Shown piece by piece: positions 1-9,079 of a DNA stretch of 41,530 nt. Origin of the DNA: Opitutia bacterium (GTDB taxonomy: Bacteria > Verrucomicrobiota > Kiritimatiellia > CAIQIC01 > Lenti-01). How positions within the stretch are numbered: the stretch's first letter is position 1; each line of letters begins with the position of its first letter. The position numbers were made by a program, and so were the translations under genes. The notes under the pieces are model-generated. The model did not search any database. It was given only the letters and a program-made list of their open reading frames with translations, and was not told where the DNA came from. The DNA lies in NCBI GenBank assembly GCA_009928955.1, contig SABN01000018.1, forward strand, positions 1-41,530. Direction: 5' to 3'.

Positions 1-3000
1 CCCGACCGCCGTCGGCGCCGTCCCCGATCCGTCGTAGGTGAAGCCCACCGCCAGCCCCGCCGGCACCGTCGCCGCCGTCGCCGCCCGCGCCGTCCCGTCA
101 TAGGTCTGCGACAGGTTCCCCAGCGTCACGCCCGCCGCCGCCTTCGAAACCGAGAACGTGTTCGTCACCGCCGGCGCCGGGTTCCAGCTGCCATCGCCCG
201 CCTGCGACGCCACGATGCTCACCGTCCCCGCCCCCGTGAACGTCAGCGTCGTCAGCCCCGCGATCGTCCCCGGCCCCGCGCCTACCGCGAACGACACCGC
301 CAGCCCGGAGCTCGCCGTCGCCGACAGCGCCACCGCGTTCGTCGCCACCTGCGAACCGATCGCCGGGAACGTGATCGATTGGGGGGCCTTGTCCGCCTCC
401 TCGATCTTGAGGTACTGCACGATCGCGCCATCGTCATAGATGAGGCTCTCGCCGTCGTCGGAGTCGAACGCGACATAGATGCCGTTCGCGTAGAGATCGG
501 CGCCGCTGCGGGGCGTTTCCCAGAGCGGCTCCGTCGCCTGGCTGGAGGCGAGGTTGCGCACGTTGTAGTAGTTCGTCGGGCCGTTGACGAGGCCCAGCCG
601 GTCCCAGCACCCCGTCAGATCATAGGTGTCGCTGGCGCCGGAATGGTCGCCCTCGTTCACGAACAGGGCGAAGGCCAGCACGGCGTCCTGGCCGGCCGCC
701 ACCGCGCCTTCTGCCTCGTACTTGGCCACGGCGAAGATTTTGCTGTTGTCGCCCCCGCCGGTCCGGCTCAGGAAATACTGGTTGGGACTTTGCAGCGCCG
801 GGCTGTTCAGCCGCGCCCAGTTGACCCGCCCGTGCCATTGCGCCATCTCGCGCGAGGCCACGCCGGGCAGCGGCGGCTCGTCCCACACCCGCAGCTGGTT
901 CCACTTCTTGAAGTGCGGAACATATTTCCCGAAGTTGAGCTCGAAATCGGTGAAGCCCGTCCAATTGCCGGCGCCCGTGGCGGCCTTGTACGGCCCGATG
1001 CCCTGCTCTTGGCCGTAGAAGACCATCGGCACGCCCATCACGGCCGACACCATCGCGTAGCGCGACGCGGTCACCCACGGATCGCTCCACGGCAGCACTT
1101 CGTCATGGCCGGTCAGGTTCAGCAGGACCGCCCCGCCGTTGTAGGCCGTGCGGCGCGATTCCAGCTGCCCGCGCAAGCTCCCGGGATCGCTCACCTGCGC
1201 CTGCGTGAACTGGAAGACCAGACTCTCGTTGAGGATGTCGAAATGGCGGTTCGAGCGATAGCCCGGCACGCCGCCGTCGAGCGTCTCGGCCATGAACATG
1301 AAGTTCCACTTCATGTTGCGCGTGCGGTTGATGATGTACTCCCACAGCTGCGGCGGCAGGCCCTGGCCAAAGTCGCATCGCAGGCCGTCGATGCCGTAGT
1401 CGTCGTAGGCGATGCCATGGGCATCCACCTGGCCGGGGCGATTGGTGAGGCTGTTCCCGGTCTTTTGGAGCCAATATTCGGTGTAACGCCCCATATACCG
1501 CCAGAGATCGATCGTGTCCGGCGCCATGTCCGCGAAGTCGTACACGTCCTGCTCGTTGAGATAGTTGCCGTTGCCGTCGGGGTTGTGCTCGACCAGCGCG
1601 GAATACTTGCCGTAATACAGCTCGGCCACGTCGGCCCATTTGCCGAAGTCGCCGCGGTCCGGCGCCATCGCGATGTCGTTGCTCCAGGCCGTGTGGTAGT
1701 AGGTCGCCGGCGCGCCATAGTCCTGCCAGTTGGAAAACCAGCCGGGCTTGAACCACCCGATGCGGTCGTTCTTGTTCGTGCAGAGGCCCATCGTCACGCC
1801 CATCTCGCCGAATTCCGCGTCCCACGACGTGTGGTTGAACACGCCGTCGAGCATGACGTTGATCGTGCCGATGTGGTTGGTGCTGCCCAAGCGGTTGGTG
1901 GCCCGGTCGCAATGGGCCACGAAGTTCGTGAATTCGGCGAGCGCAGCCTCTTCCGTTCCCGCGCGGCCGAAGAAGTGGTTCACGGAAAAGTAGTCGCGCG
2001 AGGCATAGGGGCTGCCTGGATTGTAGCGCACGCCCGGCGTGGCCGGATCGTTTTCCGACCGGTCGTAGCCCGACGGATGGATCGGCTGGAACCACAGGCA
2101 GTTCGCCTGGATCTTGTTGAGGTATTCGATGCTGAATTCGTTGAACGTGTTCCGGTTGGCGGGGGCCGGATCGATCAGGTCGTCGAACGTGCTGCGGCCG
2201 CTCTCGGTGTTGTCGCTGGCCTTCACCGTCAAGGTGTTCAGTTCGTACATCGTCTGCTGCAGCACCTTCTTGGGCGAGATCACGATCGCGTGGTCGCGGC
2301 GGCCCTCGGAGGAATACCACGTCCAGGTGGTTGAGCCGGCCTGCTCTTCCGTCTGATAGCGCGCCGTCAAGCGGAACGCGCCGCACTGGCCCGCGTTCGT
2401 CGTCCACACGTAGGCGCCCCCGGTCAAGGTCATCGGAAACGCCGCGAAATACGCCGTTGCATCGTTCGTCGTGATGAGGTTGCCGTCCGGCGGCTTGATG
2501 CCGTCGGGCACGCCGTCGTCGTTCCAGTCCGCGTCCACGCGGTCGCGGCGGCCCACGTTCGAAAACACCTCGACGTTGCGCGCGCCCGCCGGCGGCGTGT
2601 AGCGCACCGTGATCGATGCGGTATTGCTGGCGGCCTCGTCGATGAAGAACTTGCTCGTCGTGTAGTCCGCGTTCTGCCCGTTGACCGTCAGCTCCCCCGA
2701 CCCGCCGCTGTACACGCGGTATTCGAAGAATTCCCCGTCTTTTCCGAACGCCTGGTATTCCGCCAACCGCACCACGCCGTCGCCGCCGTTCGCGGCGGAA
2801 TTCCACGCGGCGACCTGGTATTGCACCAGCGTCTCCAAGTTCGTCAGCGCGTCGTCCTGGATCGTCGCCACCCACCACATCGCGTTGCCGTTCTCGCTCG
2901 GATCGTCCTCCGCATGGCTGTACGCCATCGCGTTCGTGCTCGTCAGGTCCGAGGCGAGCACTTTCTTCGCGGACTTCAGGAGGCTCAGGCGCGAAACGCC

Positions 3001-4746
3001 CTGGACCGTCCGCCGGCTCGCGCCGTTCGTGGTGATCCGGTAGCGCACCTCGGCGTGGTCCGCCCAGCGGTGGCCATTGGGCTCCTCATAGCCGATCTGG
3101 GTCCAGATCTGGATCGTGTCGCCGGACTCCCGCACCACGTTGCCGCCATGCCACACATAGCCCGGCTCCGTGCCCGGTTCGACGCCATAGGTGAAGGCAT
3201 AGGGGTTCGCCTGCGCCGAGGCGAGGGCCGCATACTTCACGGTGTTTGATTGGTCCGTCGTGCCGAGGTAGGTCGCATCGCGGTCCGTGTAGGTGATCGC
3301 CAACACATACTCCACCGCCTGGGTTTTGCCGAAGGCGCCCGGGGGAATCGCCGCCTTCCAGTACTTGTTGTGGCCGGCCTCCGCATCGAACGACAACGCC
3401 GCGCTGCTCCACCCCCCCGCCCCTTGCAGGCGGTAATAAAGCGTGCCGCCGCTCTGGTTACCCGGACGCCCGTCGCCGTACGCCTGGTTCCCGTTGTAGA
3501 TCGTCACCGTGTTCGACGCGTACGGGTGCCGCGGATTGCGCATATAGGCCCCAAAAGGCTCCGCGTTCGCCGGCGCGTGCCACGCATTGCCCAGGTTCGC
3601 CTCGCTGACCACCGCGAACGCATTTGATGCCGCATTCGTCGCCTGCGCGTATTTCACGTTGTCGAACTGCGTGCCTGTCCCGAGATAGGTCGTGTCGGCC
3701 CCGCCGTTCCCGTAGTCCACCCGCAGGTAGTATTGCAGCGTCTCGCCCAGCGCCACCGCGTTCGAGGGGATCATCCCGCACCAGTAGCGGTTGTTGCCCA
3801 CGATCGCGTCAGCCGACAGGCGGTTCGACGACCACGATCCGTCCGTCGACTTCTTGTAGACCACCCAGCCGCCCGTCATGTCCGCATCCGGGTGGTAGTT
3901 GCCCACATAGACATAGGTGTTCGCGCCCGGCGTCGGGTTCGTCGGATTGCGCATCGTCACCGTCACCGGCTCCACGTTCGTCGGGAAATGCCAGCAGTTG
4001 CCGAACACCGGATCCGGCGTCCCCACCACATAGGCGAAATTCGTCCCGGCGGCATTGTTCCCCCGCAGCGTGCACAGGTCGTAGGCGCCGATGATCCGGT
4101 TCGTCGGCATCGTGCTCGTCAGCACGTAGTACTTCACCATCCGCCCCGTCGGCTGCGCCGGAATCGCGATCGTCGCGTTCGTGCCGGAGACCGATCCGAT
4201 CGCCAGGGCGCTGTTGGTGAATCCGTTCGTCGTCCAGCGCGCATAGACGCCTTCACCGCTCGTCGCCGCGCTCAGCGTCGCCGTCACCGTCACCACGTTC
4301 GTCACCGCCACCGCGCTGTTGTCGAAAACCGTCAGGATGCTCACGGGATCGTTCGTCGTCGCCATGATCGCATACGCGCGGTCGGTCCAGTCGTGATATC
4401 CCGCCAACCGAAAAGTGTAATTCCTCGCGCTCGTCTCGGAAAAGGAAAGGTCCCCTCCTCCCAGGCTCGCCGTTCCAACGGTGCTGTTCACCCCGGCGCT
4501 TGTGCCCGCACCCCAATTGTTCCCAACCCAAGTGCCATTCAGGTCGAACTTGAATCCCGAGCTGGAATCCGTGTTCGTGCTTGTCAGCGTGGCCGTCCAA
4601 ACCAAGTCATTGGTGAACGCGACATTTTGGGACATGTAATTGAGGTTGCCCCACCCGTTGATCTCTCCCCGCACGAACTCCGCCCGGGCCCCCGCCGCAC
4701 CGCACAGGAGAACCGCCGCCGCCCGCAAAATCGTTTTGATCTTCAT
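1..4746 (-). CDS. Secreted multidomain GH13 (alpha-amylase family) glycosidase, 3' end outside window
   Basis: The frame is open from the start at 4746 to the window edge (1582 codons, no stop), so the C-terminus is missing. The N-terminus is a signal peptide (KIK, hydrophobic core, ending near ARA). Residues about 20-130 resemble a small carbohydrate-binding module beginning FVRGEINGWG. Two similar modules of about 130 residues follow (about 246-380 and 383-518). The catalytic GH13 barrel shows region I (MLDGVFNHTS, Asp967, His972), region II (GLRCDF, Arg1123, nucleophile Asp1125), region III (MAETLDGG, acid/base Glu1154) and region IV (TGHDEV, His1214, Asp1215). Family knowledge: these residues support alpha-glucan hydrolysis or transfer; substrate cannot be read from sequence. 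After residue 1457 come Ig-like and MBG-like segments (YDGTARAATATV). An ATG also occurs at 4752, but AAGGA lies 6-10 bases upstream of 4746, which favours 4746. It lies 49 bases after comM and may be cotranscribed. Confidence 0.9.
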   Translation of the reverse strand, partial: MKIKTILRAAAVLLCGAAGARAEFVRGEINGWGNLNYMSQNVAFTNDLVWTATLTSTNTDSSSGFKFDLNGTWVGNNWGAGTSAGVNSTVGTASLGGGDLSFSETSARNYTFRLAGYHDWTDRAYAIMATTNDPVSILTVFDNSAVAVTNVVTVTATLSAATSGEGVYARWTTNGFTNSALAIGSVSGTNATIAIPAQPTGRMVKYYVLTSTMPTNRIIGAYDLCTLRGNNAAGTNFAYVVGTPDPVFGNCWHFPTNVEPVTVTMRNPTNPTPGANTYVYVGNYHPDADMTGGWVVYKKSTDGSWSSNRLSADAIVGNNRYWCGMIPSNAVALGETLQYYLRVDYGNGGADTTYLGTGTQFDNVKYAQATNAASNAFAVVSEANLGNAWHAPANAEPFGAYMRNPRHPYASNTVTIYNGNQAYGDGRPGNQSGGTLYYRLQGAGGWSSAALSFDAEAGHNKYWKAAIPPGAFGKTQAVEYVLAITYTDRDATYLGTTDQSNTVKYAALASAQANPYAFTYGVEPGTEPGYVWHGGNVVRESGDTIQIWTQIGYEEPNGHRWADHAEVRYRITTNGASRRTVQGVSRLSLLKSAKKVLASDLTSTNAMAYSHAEDDPSENGNAMWWVATIQDDALTNLETLVQYQVAAWNSAANGGDGVVRLAEYQAFGKDGEFFEYRVYSGGSGELTVNGQNADYTTSKFFIDEAASNTASITVRYTPPAGARNVEVFSNVGRRDRVDADWNDDGVPDGIKPPDGNLITTNDATAYFAAFPMTLTGGAYVWTTNAGQCGAFRLTARYQTEEQAGSTTWTWYSSEGRRDHAIVISPKKVLQQTMYELNTLTVKASDNTESGRSTFDDLIDPAPANRNTFNEFSIEYLNKIQANCLWFQPIHPSGYDRSENDPATPGVRYNPGSPYASRDYFSVNHFFGRAGTEEAALAEFTNFVAHCDRATNRLGSTNHIGTINVMLDGVFNHTSWDAEFGEMGVTMGLCTNKNDRIGWFKPGWFSNWQDYGAPATYYHTAWSNDIAMAPDRGDFGKWADVAELYYGKYSALVEHNPDGNGNYLNEQDVYDFADMAPDTIDLWRYMGRYTEYWLQKTGNSLTNRPGQVDAHGIAYDDYGIDGLRCDFGQGLPPQLWEYIINRTRNMKWNFMFMAETLDGGVPGYRSNRHFDILNESLVFQFTQAQVSDPGSLRGQLESRRTAYNGGAVLLNLTGHDEVLPWSDPWVTASRYAMVSAVMGVPMVFYGQEQGIGPYKAATGAGNWTGFTDFELNFGKYVPHFKKWNQLRVWDEPPLPGVASREMAQWHGRVNWARLNSPALQSPNQYFLSRTGGGDNSKIFAVAKYEAEGAVAAGQDAVLAFALFVNEGDHSGASDTYDLTGCWDRLGLVNGPTNYYNVRNLASSQATEPLWETPRSGADLYANGIYVAFDSDDGESLIYDDGAIVQYLKIEEADKAPQSITFPAIGSQVATNAVALSATASSGLAVSFAVGAGPGTIAGLTTLTFTGAGTVSIVASQAGDGSWNPAPAVTNTFSVSKAAAGVTLGNLSQTYDGTARAATAATVPAGLAVGFTYDGSGTAPTAVG
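3192..4009 (-). repeat. Tandem duplicated module inside the GH13 protein
   Basis: Two consecutive segments of about 130 residues in the N-terminal part of the GH13 protein share the same order of motifs: GN.WH.P.N.EP near the start, MRNP..P about 12 residues later, a Tyr/Gly-rich strand, a RYW or KYW motif, then TYLGT and VKYA and a closing AFA or AFT. The first copy covers about 4009-3607 and the second about 3598-3192. The match is visible at protein level. It is probably a substrate-binding or spacer module; no family name is claimed. Confidence 0.75.
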
Positions 4747-4795
4747 CGTCATCCTTGTTTCCCCCGGCGCCGCCGGGAATCCATGGTTCTGCGCG

Positions 4796-6340
4796 TCAAA
4801 TCCAGTATTGCCGGTCCAGCGACCGGTATTGGATCGCCTCGGCCACGTGGTCGGCGGCGATGTCGGCCGCGTTGGCCAAGTCGGCGATCGTGCGGGCGAC
4901 CTTCAGGATGCGGTCGTAGGCGCGCGCGCTCAGGTGCAGGTCGGCCATCGCGGCCTTGAGCAATCCCTGCGCATCGTCGTTCAGCACGCAATGCTTGTGG
5001 ACGTCCTTCGCGCGCATCCCCGCGTTGCAATGGATGGCGTGGACGCCCTTGCTCTTGGCGAACCGCTCCCGCTGGACCGCCCGCGACGCCACGACGCGCG
5101 CGCGGATCGCCGCGGACCCCTCGCCTTTTTCCAGCGAGGCCAGCTGCTGGTATTCCATCGCCGGCACCTCGACATGGATGTCGATGCGGTCCAGCAGCGG
5201 ACCCGAAATGCGGTTGCGGTAGCGCTGCATCTGGATCGGCGTGCACCGGCATTCCCGCTTGGCGTCGCCGTAATGGCCGCACGGACACGGATTCATCGCG
5301 GCCACCAGCATGAAGCGGCACGGAAACGTCACCGAGGCCGCCGCGCGCGCGATGGACACCACCCCGTCCTCCAGCGGCTGGCGCATCACCTCCAGCACGT
5401 TGCGGTGGAATTCCGGCAACTCGTCCAGAAACAGCACCCCGTTGTGCGCCAAGCTCACCTCGCCGGGCATCGGATGCGCGCCGCCGCCCAGCAGCCCCGC
5501 ATCGGAAATCGTGTGGTGGGGCGCGCGGAACGGGCGGCCGACCACCACCGCCTGATGGGATGGCAGGACCCCGGCAATGCTGTGGATCTTGGTCGTCTCC
5601 AGCGCTTCTTCGAGCGTCAGCGGCGGCAGGATCGTCGGCACGCGCTTGGCCAGCATGGACTTGCCGGTGCCCGGCGGGCCCACCAGCAAAATGTTGTGCC
5701 CGCCGGCGACGGCCACCTCGATGGCGCGCCGCGCGAACTCCTGCCCCTTCACGTCGGCGTAATCGTCGTCATAGGCCGTCCCGCCCCGGAAGGCTTCCTG
5801 CATATCCACCGAAAACGGCGGGATCGGCTTCTTCCCCTCAATGAAATCGGCGGCTTCGCGCAGGTTCGCCACCGGATGGACGGCGAGGCCATCGACGACG
5901 GCCGCCTCCTCCGCGTTCTCCGGCGGAACCAAGATGCCTTTGCGTCCCTCTTCGCGCGCCCGCAGCGCGATGGGCAGCACCCCGCGCACGCGCCGCACCT
6001 CGCCGCTCAGCGCCAGTTCGCCCGTCACGCAGTAGTCGGCCAGCCGCGCGCCGTCCAGTTGATCTTCCGACGCCAGCATGCCCAGCGCGATGGGCAGGTC
6101 GAAGCTCGGGCCTTCCTTCTTGATGTCCGCCGGCGCCAGGTTGACCGTCGTCCGCCCCATCGGCGGCGTGAACCCGGAATTGATCAGCGCCGTCCAGACG
6201 CGGTCCGAGCTTTCCTTGACCGCCGCGTCGGGCAGCCCCACCACGACCACCTTGGGCTCCCCGTGCCCCGCATTGACCTCGATCTCGATTTCGTAGGCGT
6301 CCACCCCGAACACCGCGCCCGAATAGACCTTGGCCAGCAT
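4796..6340 (-). CDS. comM: ComM-type YifB/Mg-chelatase-like AAA+ ATPase
   Basis: The 514-residue product matches the usual ComM/YifB length and architecture. Residues 1-170 form the N-terminal ChlI-like domain (starting [15 protein letters not shown]). The AAA+ core has a Walker A motif GPPGTGKS at 221-228 and Walker B GVLFLDE near 301-307. Four cysteines (352, 354, 364, 366; CPC and CRC pairs) form a zinc-like knuckle typical of the family. A C-terminal Mg-chelatase domain ends RSLDRQYWI. Known role: in naturally transformable bacteria ComM is a hexameric helicase that extends branch migration during integration of incoming DNA; the gene is also common in species not known to be competent. 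The start at 6340 was chosen because conserved family sequence begins there; upstream in-frame codons overlap rfbC. It lies 8 bases downstream of rfbC, so cotranscription is likely. Confidence 0.93.
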   Translation of the reverse strand: MLAKVYSGAVFGVDAYEIEIEVNAGHGEPKVVVVGLPDAAVKESSDRVWTALINSGFTPPMGRTTVNLAPADIKKEGPSFDLPIALGMLASEDQLDGARLADYCVTGELALSGEVRRVRGVLPIALRAREEGRKGILVPPENAEEAAVVDGLAVHPVANLREAADFIEGKKPIPPFSVDMQEAFRGGTAYDDDYADVKGQEFARRAIEVAVAGGHNILLVGPPGTGKSMLAKRVPTILPPLTLEEALETTKIHSIAGVLPSHQAVVVGRPFRAPHHTISDAGLLGGGAHPMPGEVSLAHNGVLFLDELPEFHRNVLEVMRQPLEDGVVSIARAAASVTFPCRFMLVAAMNPCPCGHYGDAKRECRCTPIQMQRYRNRISGPLLDRIDIHVEVPAMEYQQLASLEKGEGSAAIRARVVASRAVQRERFAKSKGVHAIHCNAGMRAKDVHKHCVLNDDAQGLLKAAMADLHLSARAYDRILKVARTIADLANAADIAADHVAEAIQYRSLDRQYWI

Positions 6341-6348
6341 GGGTTCCC

Positions 6349-6915
6349 CTATTCCCGGTATTCCGGCAGATGCTCCGGAGGAATGTCGGCCAAGCTCGAC
6401 ATTCCCATGTCCTTGGGCGAAACCACGGGCGACGACAGATCCCCCCACGGGATGCCGATGTCCGGATCATCCCACCGCACGCCGAATTCATCGCCGGGCG
6501 CATAGAAATCGGTGCATTTATAGAAGAAATCGGCCGTGTCGCTCAGCACGCGGAAGCCGTGGGCGAACCCCTCCGGGATGAACAGTTGCTTGCGGTTCTC
6601 CTCCGACAACTCCGCCACCACGAACTGTCCGAACGTCGGCGAACCGCGGCGGATGTCGACCGCCACGTCGAGCACGGCGCCGCGCAGCACGCTCACCAGC
6701 TTGCCTTGCGGATGCCGGAGCTGGTAGTGCAGGCCCCGGACCGTGTCGCGGCGCGACCGCGACAGGTTGTCCTGCACGAACACCCGGTCCAGTCCCGCCT
6801 TCGCATAGAGCTTCGTCTGGTAGGTCTGGAGGAAAAACCCGCGCGAATCGCCGAACACCTTCGGAGTGAACAGCCAGACGCCGGGGATCGAAGTTTTTTC
6901 GCCCTGCAAGCTCAT
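6349..6915 (-). CDS. rfbC: dTDP-4-dehydrorhamnose 3,5-epimerase
   Basis: The product has 188 residues, the normal RmlC length. It converts dTDP-4-keto-6-deoxyglucose to dTDP-4-keto-rhamnose, the third step of dTDP-L-rhamnose synthesis. Conserved cupin features are visible: FGDSRGFF near residue 21, the RGLHYQ motif with catalytic His63, IPEGFAHGF at about 113-121, and the Tyr-containing [14 protein letters not shown] (Tyr132/Tyr138). The ending [13 protein letters not shown] is also typical of the family. ATG at 6915 is 4 bases after the rfbA stop, so the two genes are almost certainly one transcript. A longer in-frame start exists inside rfbA but has no family similarity. The dehydratase (rfbB) and reductase (rfbD) for the pathway are not in this window. 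Confidence 0.95.
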   Translation of the reverse strand: MSLQGEKTSIPGVWLFTPKVFGDSRGFFLQTYQTKLYAKAGLDRVFVQDNLSRSRRDTVRGLHYQLRHPQGKLVSVLRGAVLDVAVDIRRGSPTFGQFVVAELSEENRKQLFIPEGFAHGFRVLSDTADFFYKCTDFYAPGDEFGVRWDDPDIGIPWGDLSSPVVSPKDMGMSSLADIPPEHLPEYRE

Positions 6916-6919
6916 CGGC

Positions 6920-7795
6920 CTATCCCGGCGCCTCGTCCGCCATCTGCAGGAGATATTCCCCGTAGGAATTCTTCGCCATCTCCTGGCCGGTCCGGCGCAG
7001 CTGCGCGGCATCGATCCAGCCCGCCCGGAACGCGATTTCCTCGAGACACGCGATCTTGAGCCCCTGCCGCTCCTCGATCGTCTGCACGAAGTTCGACGCC
7101 TGCAGCAGCGACTCGTGCGTGCCCGTGTCCAGCCACGCGAACCCGCGGCCCAGCAGCTCCACCCGCAGCTGGCCCTGTTCCAGATACTTCCGGTTCAGGT
7201 CGGTGATCTCCAGCTCCCCGCGCGGCGAGGGCTTGAGCGCGGCGGCGACGTCGCACACCGTGCCGTCGTAGAAATACAGCCCCGGCACCGCGTAGTGCGA
7301 TTTCGGCTTCGCCGGCTTCTCCTCGATGCCCAGCACCTTGCCGGACGCATCGAACTCCACCACGCCGTAGCGCTCGGGATCCTTCACCAGATAGCCAAAC
7401 ACCAGCCCGCCCTCCCGCAGCGCGCCCGCGCGCCGCAGGATGCCCGTCAGCCCCATGCCGTGGAAGATGTTGTCGCCCAGCACCAGCGCCACCGGATCGC
7501 CCGCCACGAATTCCCGCCCGATGAGGAACGCCTGCGCCAACCCCTCGGGCCGCGGCTGCTCGGCGTAGGCCAGCTTCAGTCCCAGCGCCGCCCCGTCGCC
7601 CAGCAACGCGCGGAAGCGCGGCAGGTCCTCGGGCGTGCTGATGATCAGGATTTCGCGGATCCCCGCCAGCATCAGGACCGAGAGCGGATAATAGATCATC
7701 GGCTTGTCGTACACCGGCAGGAGCTGCTTGCTCACCACGCGCGTGATGGGATAGAGCCGCGTCCCCGAACCGCCCGCCAATACGATGCCTTTCAT
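6920..7795 (-). CDS. rfbA: Glucose-1-phosphate thymidylyltransferase
   Basis: This 291-residue protein is full length for RmlA. It activates glucose-1-phosphate with dTTP to dTDP-glucose, the first step of dTDP-sugar and rhamnose synthesis in the cytoplasm. The nucleotidyltransferase signature GGSGTRLYP begins at residue 8 and is followed by [18 protein letters not shown]. Downstream are the family motifs [34 protein letters not shown] and LDTGTHESL. It is the first gene of the minus-strand run rfbA-rfbC-comM-GH13, and the 343-base gap upstream is filled with dispersed repeats, so the promoter must lie within or beside them. It may supply rhamnose for a surface polysaccharide; this last point is inference. 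Confidence 0.96.
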   Translation of the reverse strand: MKGIVLAGGSGTRLYPITRVVSKQLLPVYDKPMIYYPLSVLMLAGIREILIISTPEDLPRFRALLGDGAALGLKLAYAEQPRPEGLAQAFLIGREFVAGDPVALVLGDNIFHGMGLTGILRRAGALREGGLVFGYLVKDPERYGVVEFDASGKVLGIEEKPAKPKSHYAVPGLYFYDGTVCDVAAALKPSPRGELEITDLNRKYLEQGQLRVELLGRGFAWLDTGTHESLLQASNFVQTIEERQGLKIACLEEIAFRAGWIDAAQLRRTGQEMAKNSYGEYLLQMADEAPG

Positions 7796-7898
7796 CCGTC
7801 GCTCCCTTTCGCTTGAAATCCGCCCCTAGAGTCGCCGAAACCCGCCCGTTCTTCAAGCCGTTTCGCCCGACCCGCCGGACCAAAACCGAAGACGTCTC

Positions 7899-7922
7899 GC
7901 ACAAAGGCACAGAGGCGCAAAG
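7899..7922. repeat. Short intergenic repeat element, 'cacaaaggcacagaggc' type
   Basis: An A/G-rich segment with the internal near-repeat CACAAAGGCACAGAGGCGCAAAG lies in the rfbA/PHP gap. From memory, sequences of this kind recur between genes in planctomycete and verrucomicrobial genomes; only one copy is present here, so its status as a dispersed repeat is inference. Confidence 0.4.
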
Positions 7923-7948
7923 CTTGATCGAATATCTGGAACCCTTGC

Positions 7949-7996
7949 CCCTCTCTTGGACATTGGATATTCCTTGTTGAACATTGGATATTGAGA
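7949..7996. repeat. Dispersed repeat with two copies of CATTGGATATT
   Basis: The 11-base word CATTGGATATT occurs at 7961-7971 and again at 7982-7992. The segment preceding the first copy (CCCTCTCTTGGACATTGG) is nearly identical to 32971-32989, 25 kb away, where only one base differs. The recurrence at two unrelated gene borders shows this is a dispersed element. No coding function is visible. Confidence 0.75.
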
Positions 7997-8046
7997 TGCA
8001 TTTCCGCCGGGCCCAGCTACAGGCGATCCCAGCCGTCCCCATCCCG

Positions 8047-8123
8047 TTTTCTCGCCAAGAGCGCCAAGACGCCCCCGCCATGCCCACGCTTCTTGGCGAC
8101 CTTTGCGTCCTTTGCGAGAGGAA
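8047..8123. repeat. Palindromic intergenic element (CGCCAAGA ... TCTTGGCG)
   Basis: The arms CGCCAAGA (8062-8069) and TCTTGGCG (8091-8098) are perfect 8-base inverted repeats with a 21-base loop. They are flanked by related outer segments CTCGCCAAGAG (from 8051) and CTTTGCGTCCTTTGCGAG (8101-8118), so the whole element reads similarly on both strands. It sits just downstream of the PHP gene stop and could act as a transcription stop or be a REP-like mobile remnant. Confidence 0.6.
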
Positions 8124-8138
8124 TGTTCCGGCCGGTTC

Positions 8139-8975
8139 TCAGCCCCGGCGCGCTTCGAGCGCGGCCAGCGCCTCGTCGGGCACGTTCAGGCCCCCGAACC
8201 CGACGCCGAGCTTGATGCCCGGGGAGACTTCGCCATGATAATCGGAGCCGCCCGTCGGCACCAGATTGGCCTTCTGGGCCATCGCCAGATAATCTTGGAT
8301 CAAGTCGGCGGAATGCTCCGAATAGTAGCACTCCACGCCGCCGAGGCCGACGCCCGCCAGCTCGACGAACAGCGCGAGCATGGCTTCCTTGCCCACGCGC
8401 AGGGTGAAGGGATGCGCCAGCACGGCCACGCCCCCCGCCTGCCGGATCAGCGCCACCGCCACCTCCGCCGTCAGGCGCGGACGGTCCGCATAGCCCGGCT
8501 TGCCGTCGCCCAGCCACTTGTCGAAGGCCTCGTTCTTGTCCTTCGCGTAGCCCTTCTGCAGCATCACCTGCGCGAAATGCGGACGCCCCACCACGTCCTC
8601 GCCCGCGAAGGCGGCCACTTCTTCCCAAGCCATGGCGAAGCCCAGCGCGTTGAGCTTCTCGAGCATGGCGCGGTTGCGCATCGCGCGCCCGTCGCGGATC
8701 CACTCCATCTGGCGCAACAATTCGGGGTTTTCCAAATCCATCCAGTAGCCCAGCATGTGCATCACCCCCGACGAGCAATCCACGCTGAGCTCCACGCCCG
8801 GCACCGCGCGCACCGTCGTGCCCGCCGCCGCCGCCAGGAACCGCGGCACGCCCGCCGTCGTGTCGTGGTCCGTCAGCGCCAAGGCGGTCAGGCCGATCTT
8901 GACGGCCTCCGCCACCAGCTGTTCGGGGGTCAGCGATCCGTCGGAATAGGTCGAATGGCAATGCAGGTCGATCAT
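8139..8975 (-). CDS. PHP-domain phosphoesterase (TrpH/YciV-like)
   Basis: The 278-residue protein is a stand-alone PHP domain. Metal-binding residues are all present: HCH (His5, His7), Asp12, DHD (36-38), Glu62 in GVELS, His188 in AHPF, and Asp245/His247 in GSDYHGE. The relatives TrpH/YciV are 3',5'-nucleoside bisphosphate phosphatases or 5'-3' exonucleases acting on short RNA; which activity applies here cannot be decided from sequence. The start at 8975 has GAGGAG upstream and begins exactly at the family start MIDLHCHS. The same frame continues upstream without a stop into antisense-free rpsA sequence, but that extension is out of frame with rpsA and is not real. It follows the rpsA terminator, so it probably has its own promoter. 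Confidence 0.92.
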   Translation of the reverse strand: MIDLHCHSTYSDGSLTPEQLVAEAVKIGLTALALTDHDTTAGVPRFLAAAAGTTVRAVPGVELSVDCSSGVMHMLGYWMDLENPELLRQMEWIRDGRAMRNRAMLEKLNALGFAMAWEEVAAFAGEDVVGRPHFAQVMLQKGYAKDKNEAFDKWLGDGKPGYADRPRLTAEVAVALIRQAGGVAVLAHPFTLRVGKEAMLALFVELAGVGLGGVECYYSEHSADLIQDYLAMAQKANLVPTGGSDYHGEVSPGIKLGVGFGGLNVPDEALAALEARRG

Positions 8976-9014
8976 CGGGTCTCCTCGGGGCCGAGGCCCC
9001 TTTCTCAAATTACA

Positions 9015-9044
9015 AGCGCCGGACGGGTCTCCCCGTCCGGCGCT
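9015..9044 (-). terminator. Hairpin terminator after rpsA
   Basis: Perfect 13-base arms AGCGCCGGACGGG (9015-9027) and CCCGTCCGGCGCT (9032-9044) enclose a 4-base loop. Read on the minus strand it lies 36 bases after the rpsA stop and is followed by a T-containing tract (TTGTAATTTGAG). It is well placed to end rpsA transcription. Confidence 0.85.
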
Positions 9045-9079
9045 GCGTCGTGCGGCACCCCGCACCAGACGACGGGAAC

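Noticed and set aside
379-2334. Long open frame antisense to the GH13 gene
   Set aside because: The minus strand encodes all four GH13 motifs in a frame open to the window edge; the plus frame has low-complexity Arg/His/Val content and no domain.
7796-8138. Possible CRISPR array in the repeat-rich gap
   Set aside because: The repeats are different from one another, not evenly spaced, and no cas gene is nearby.
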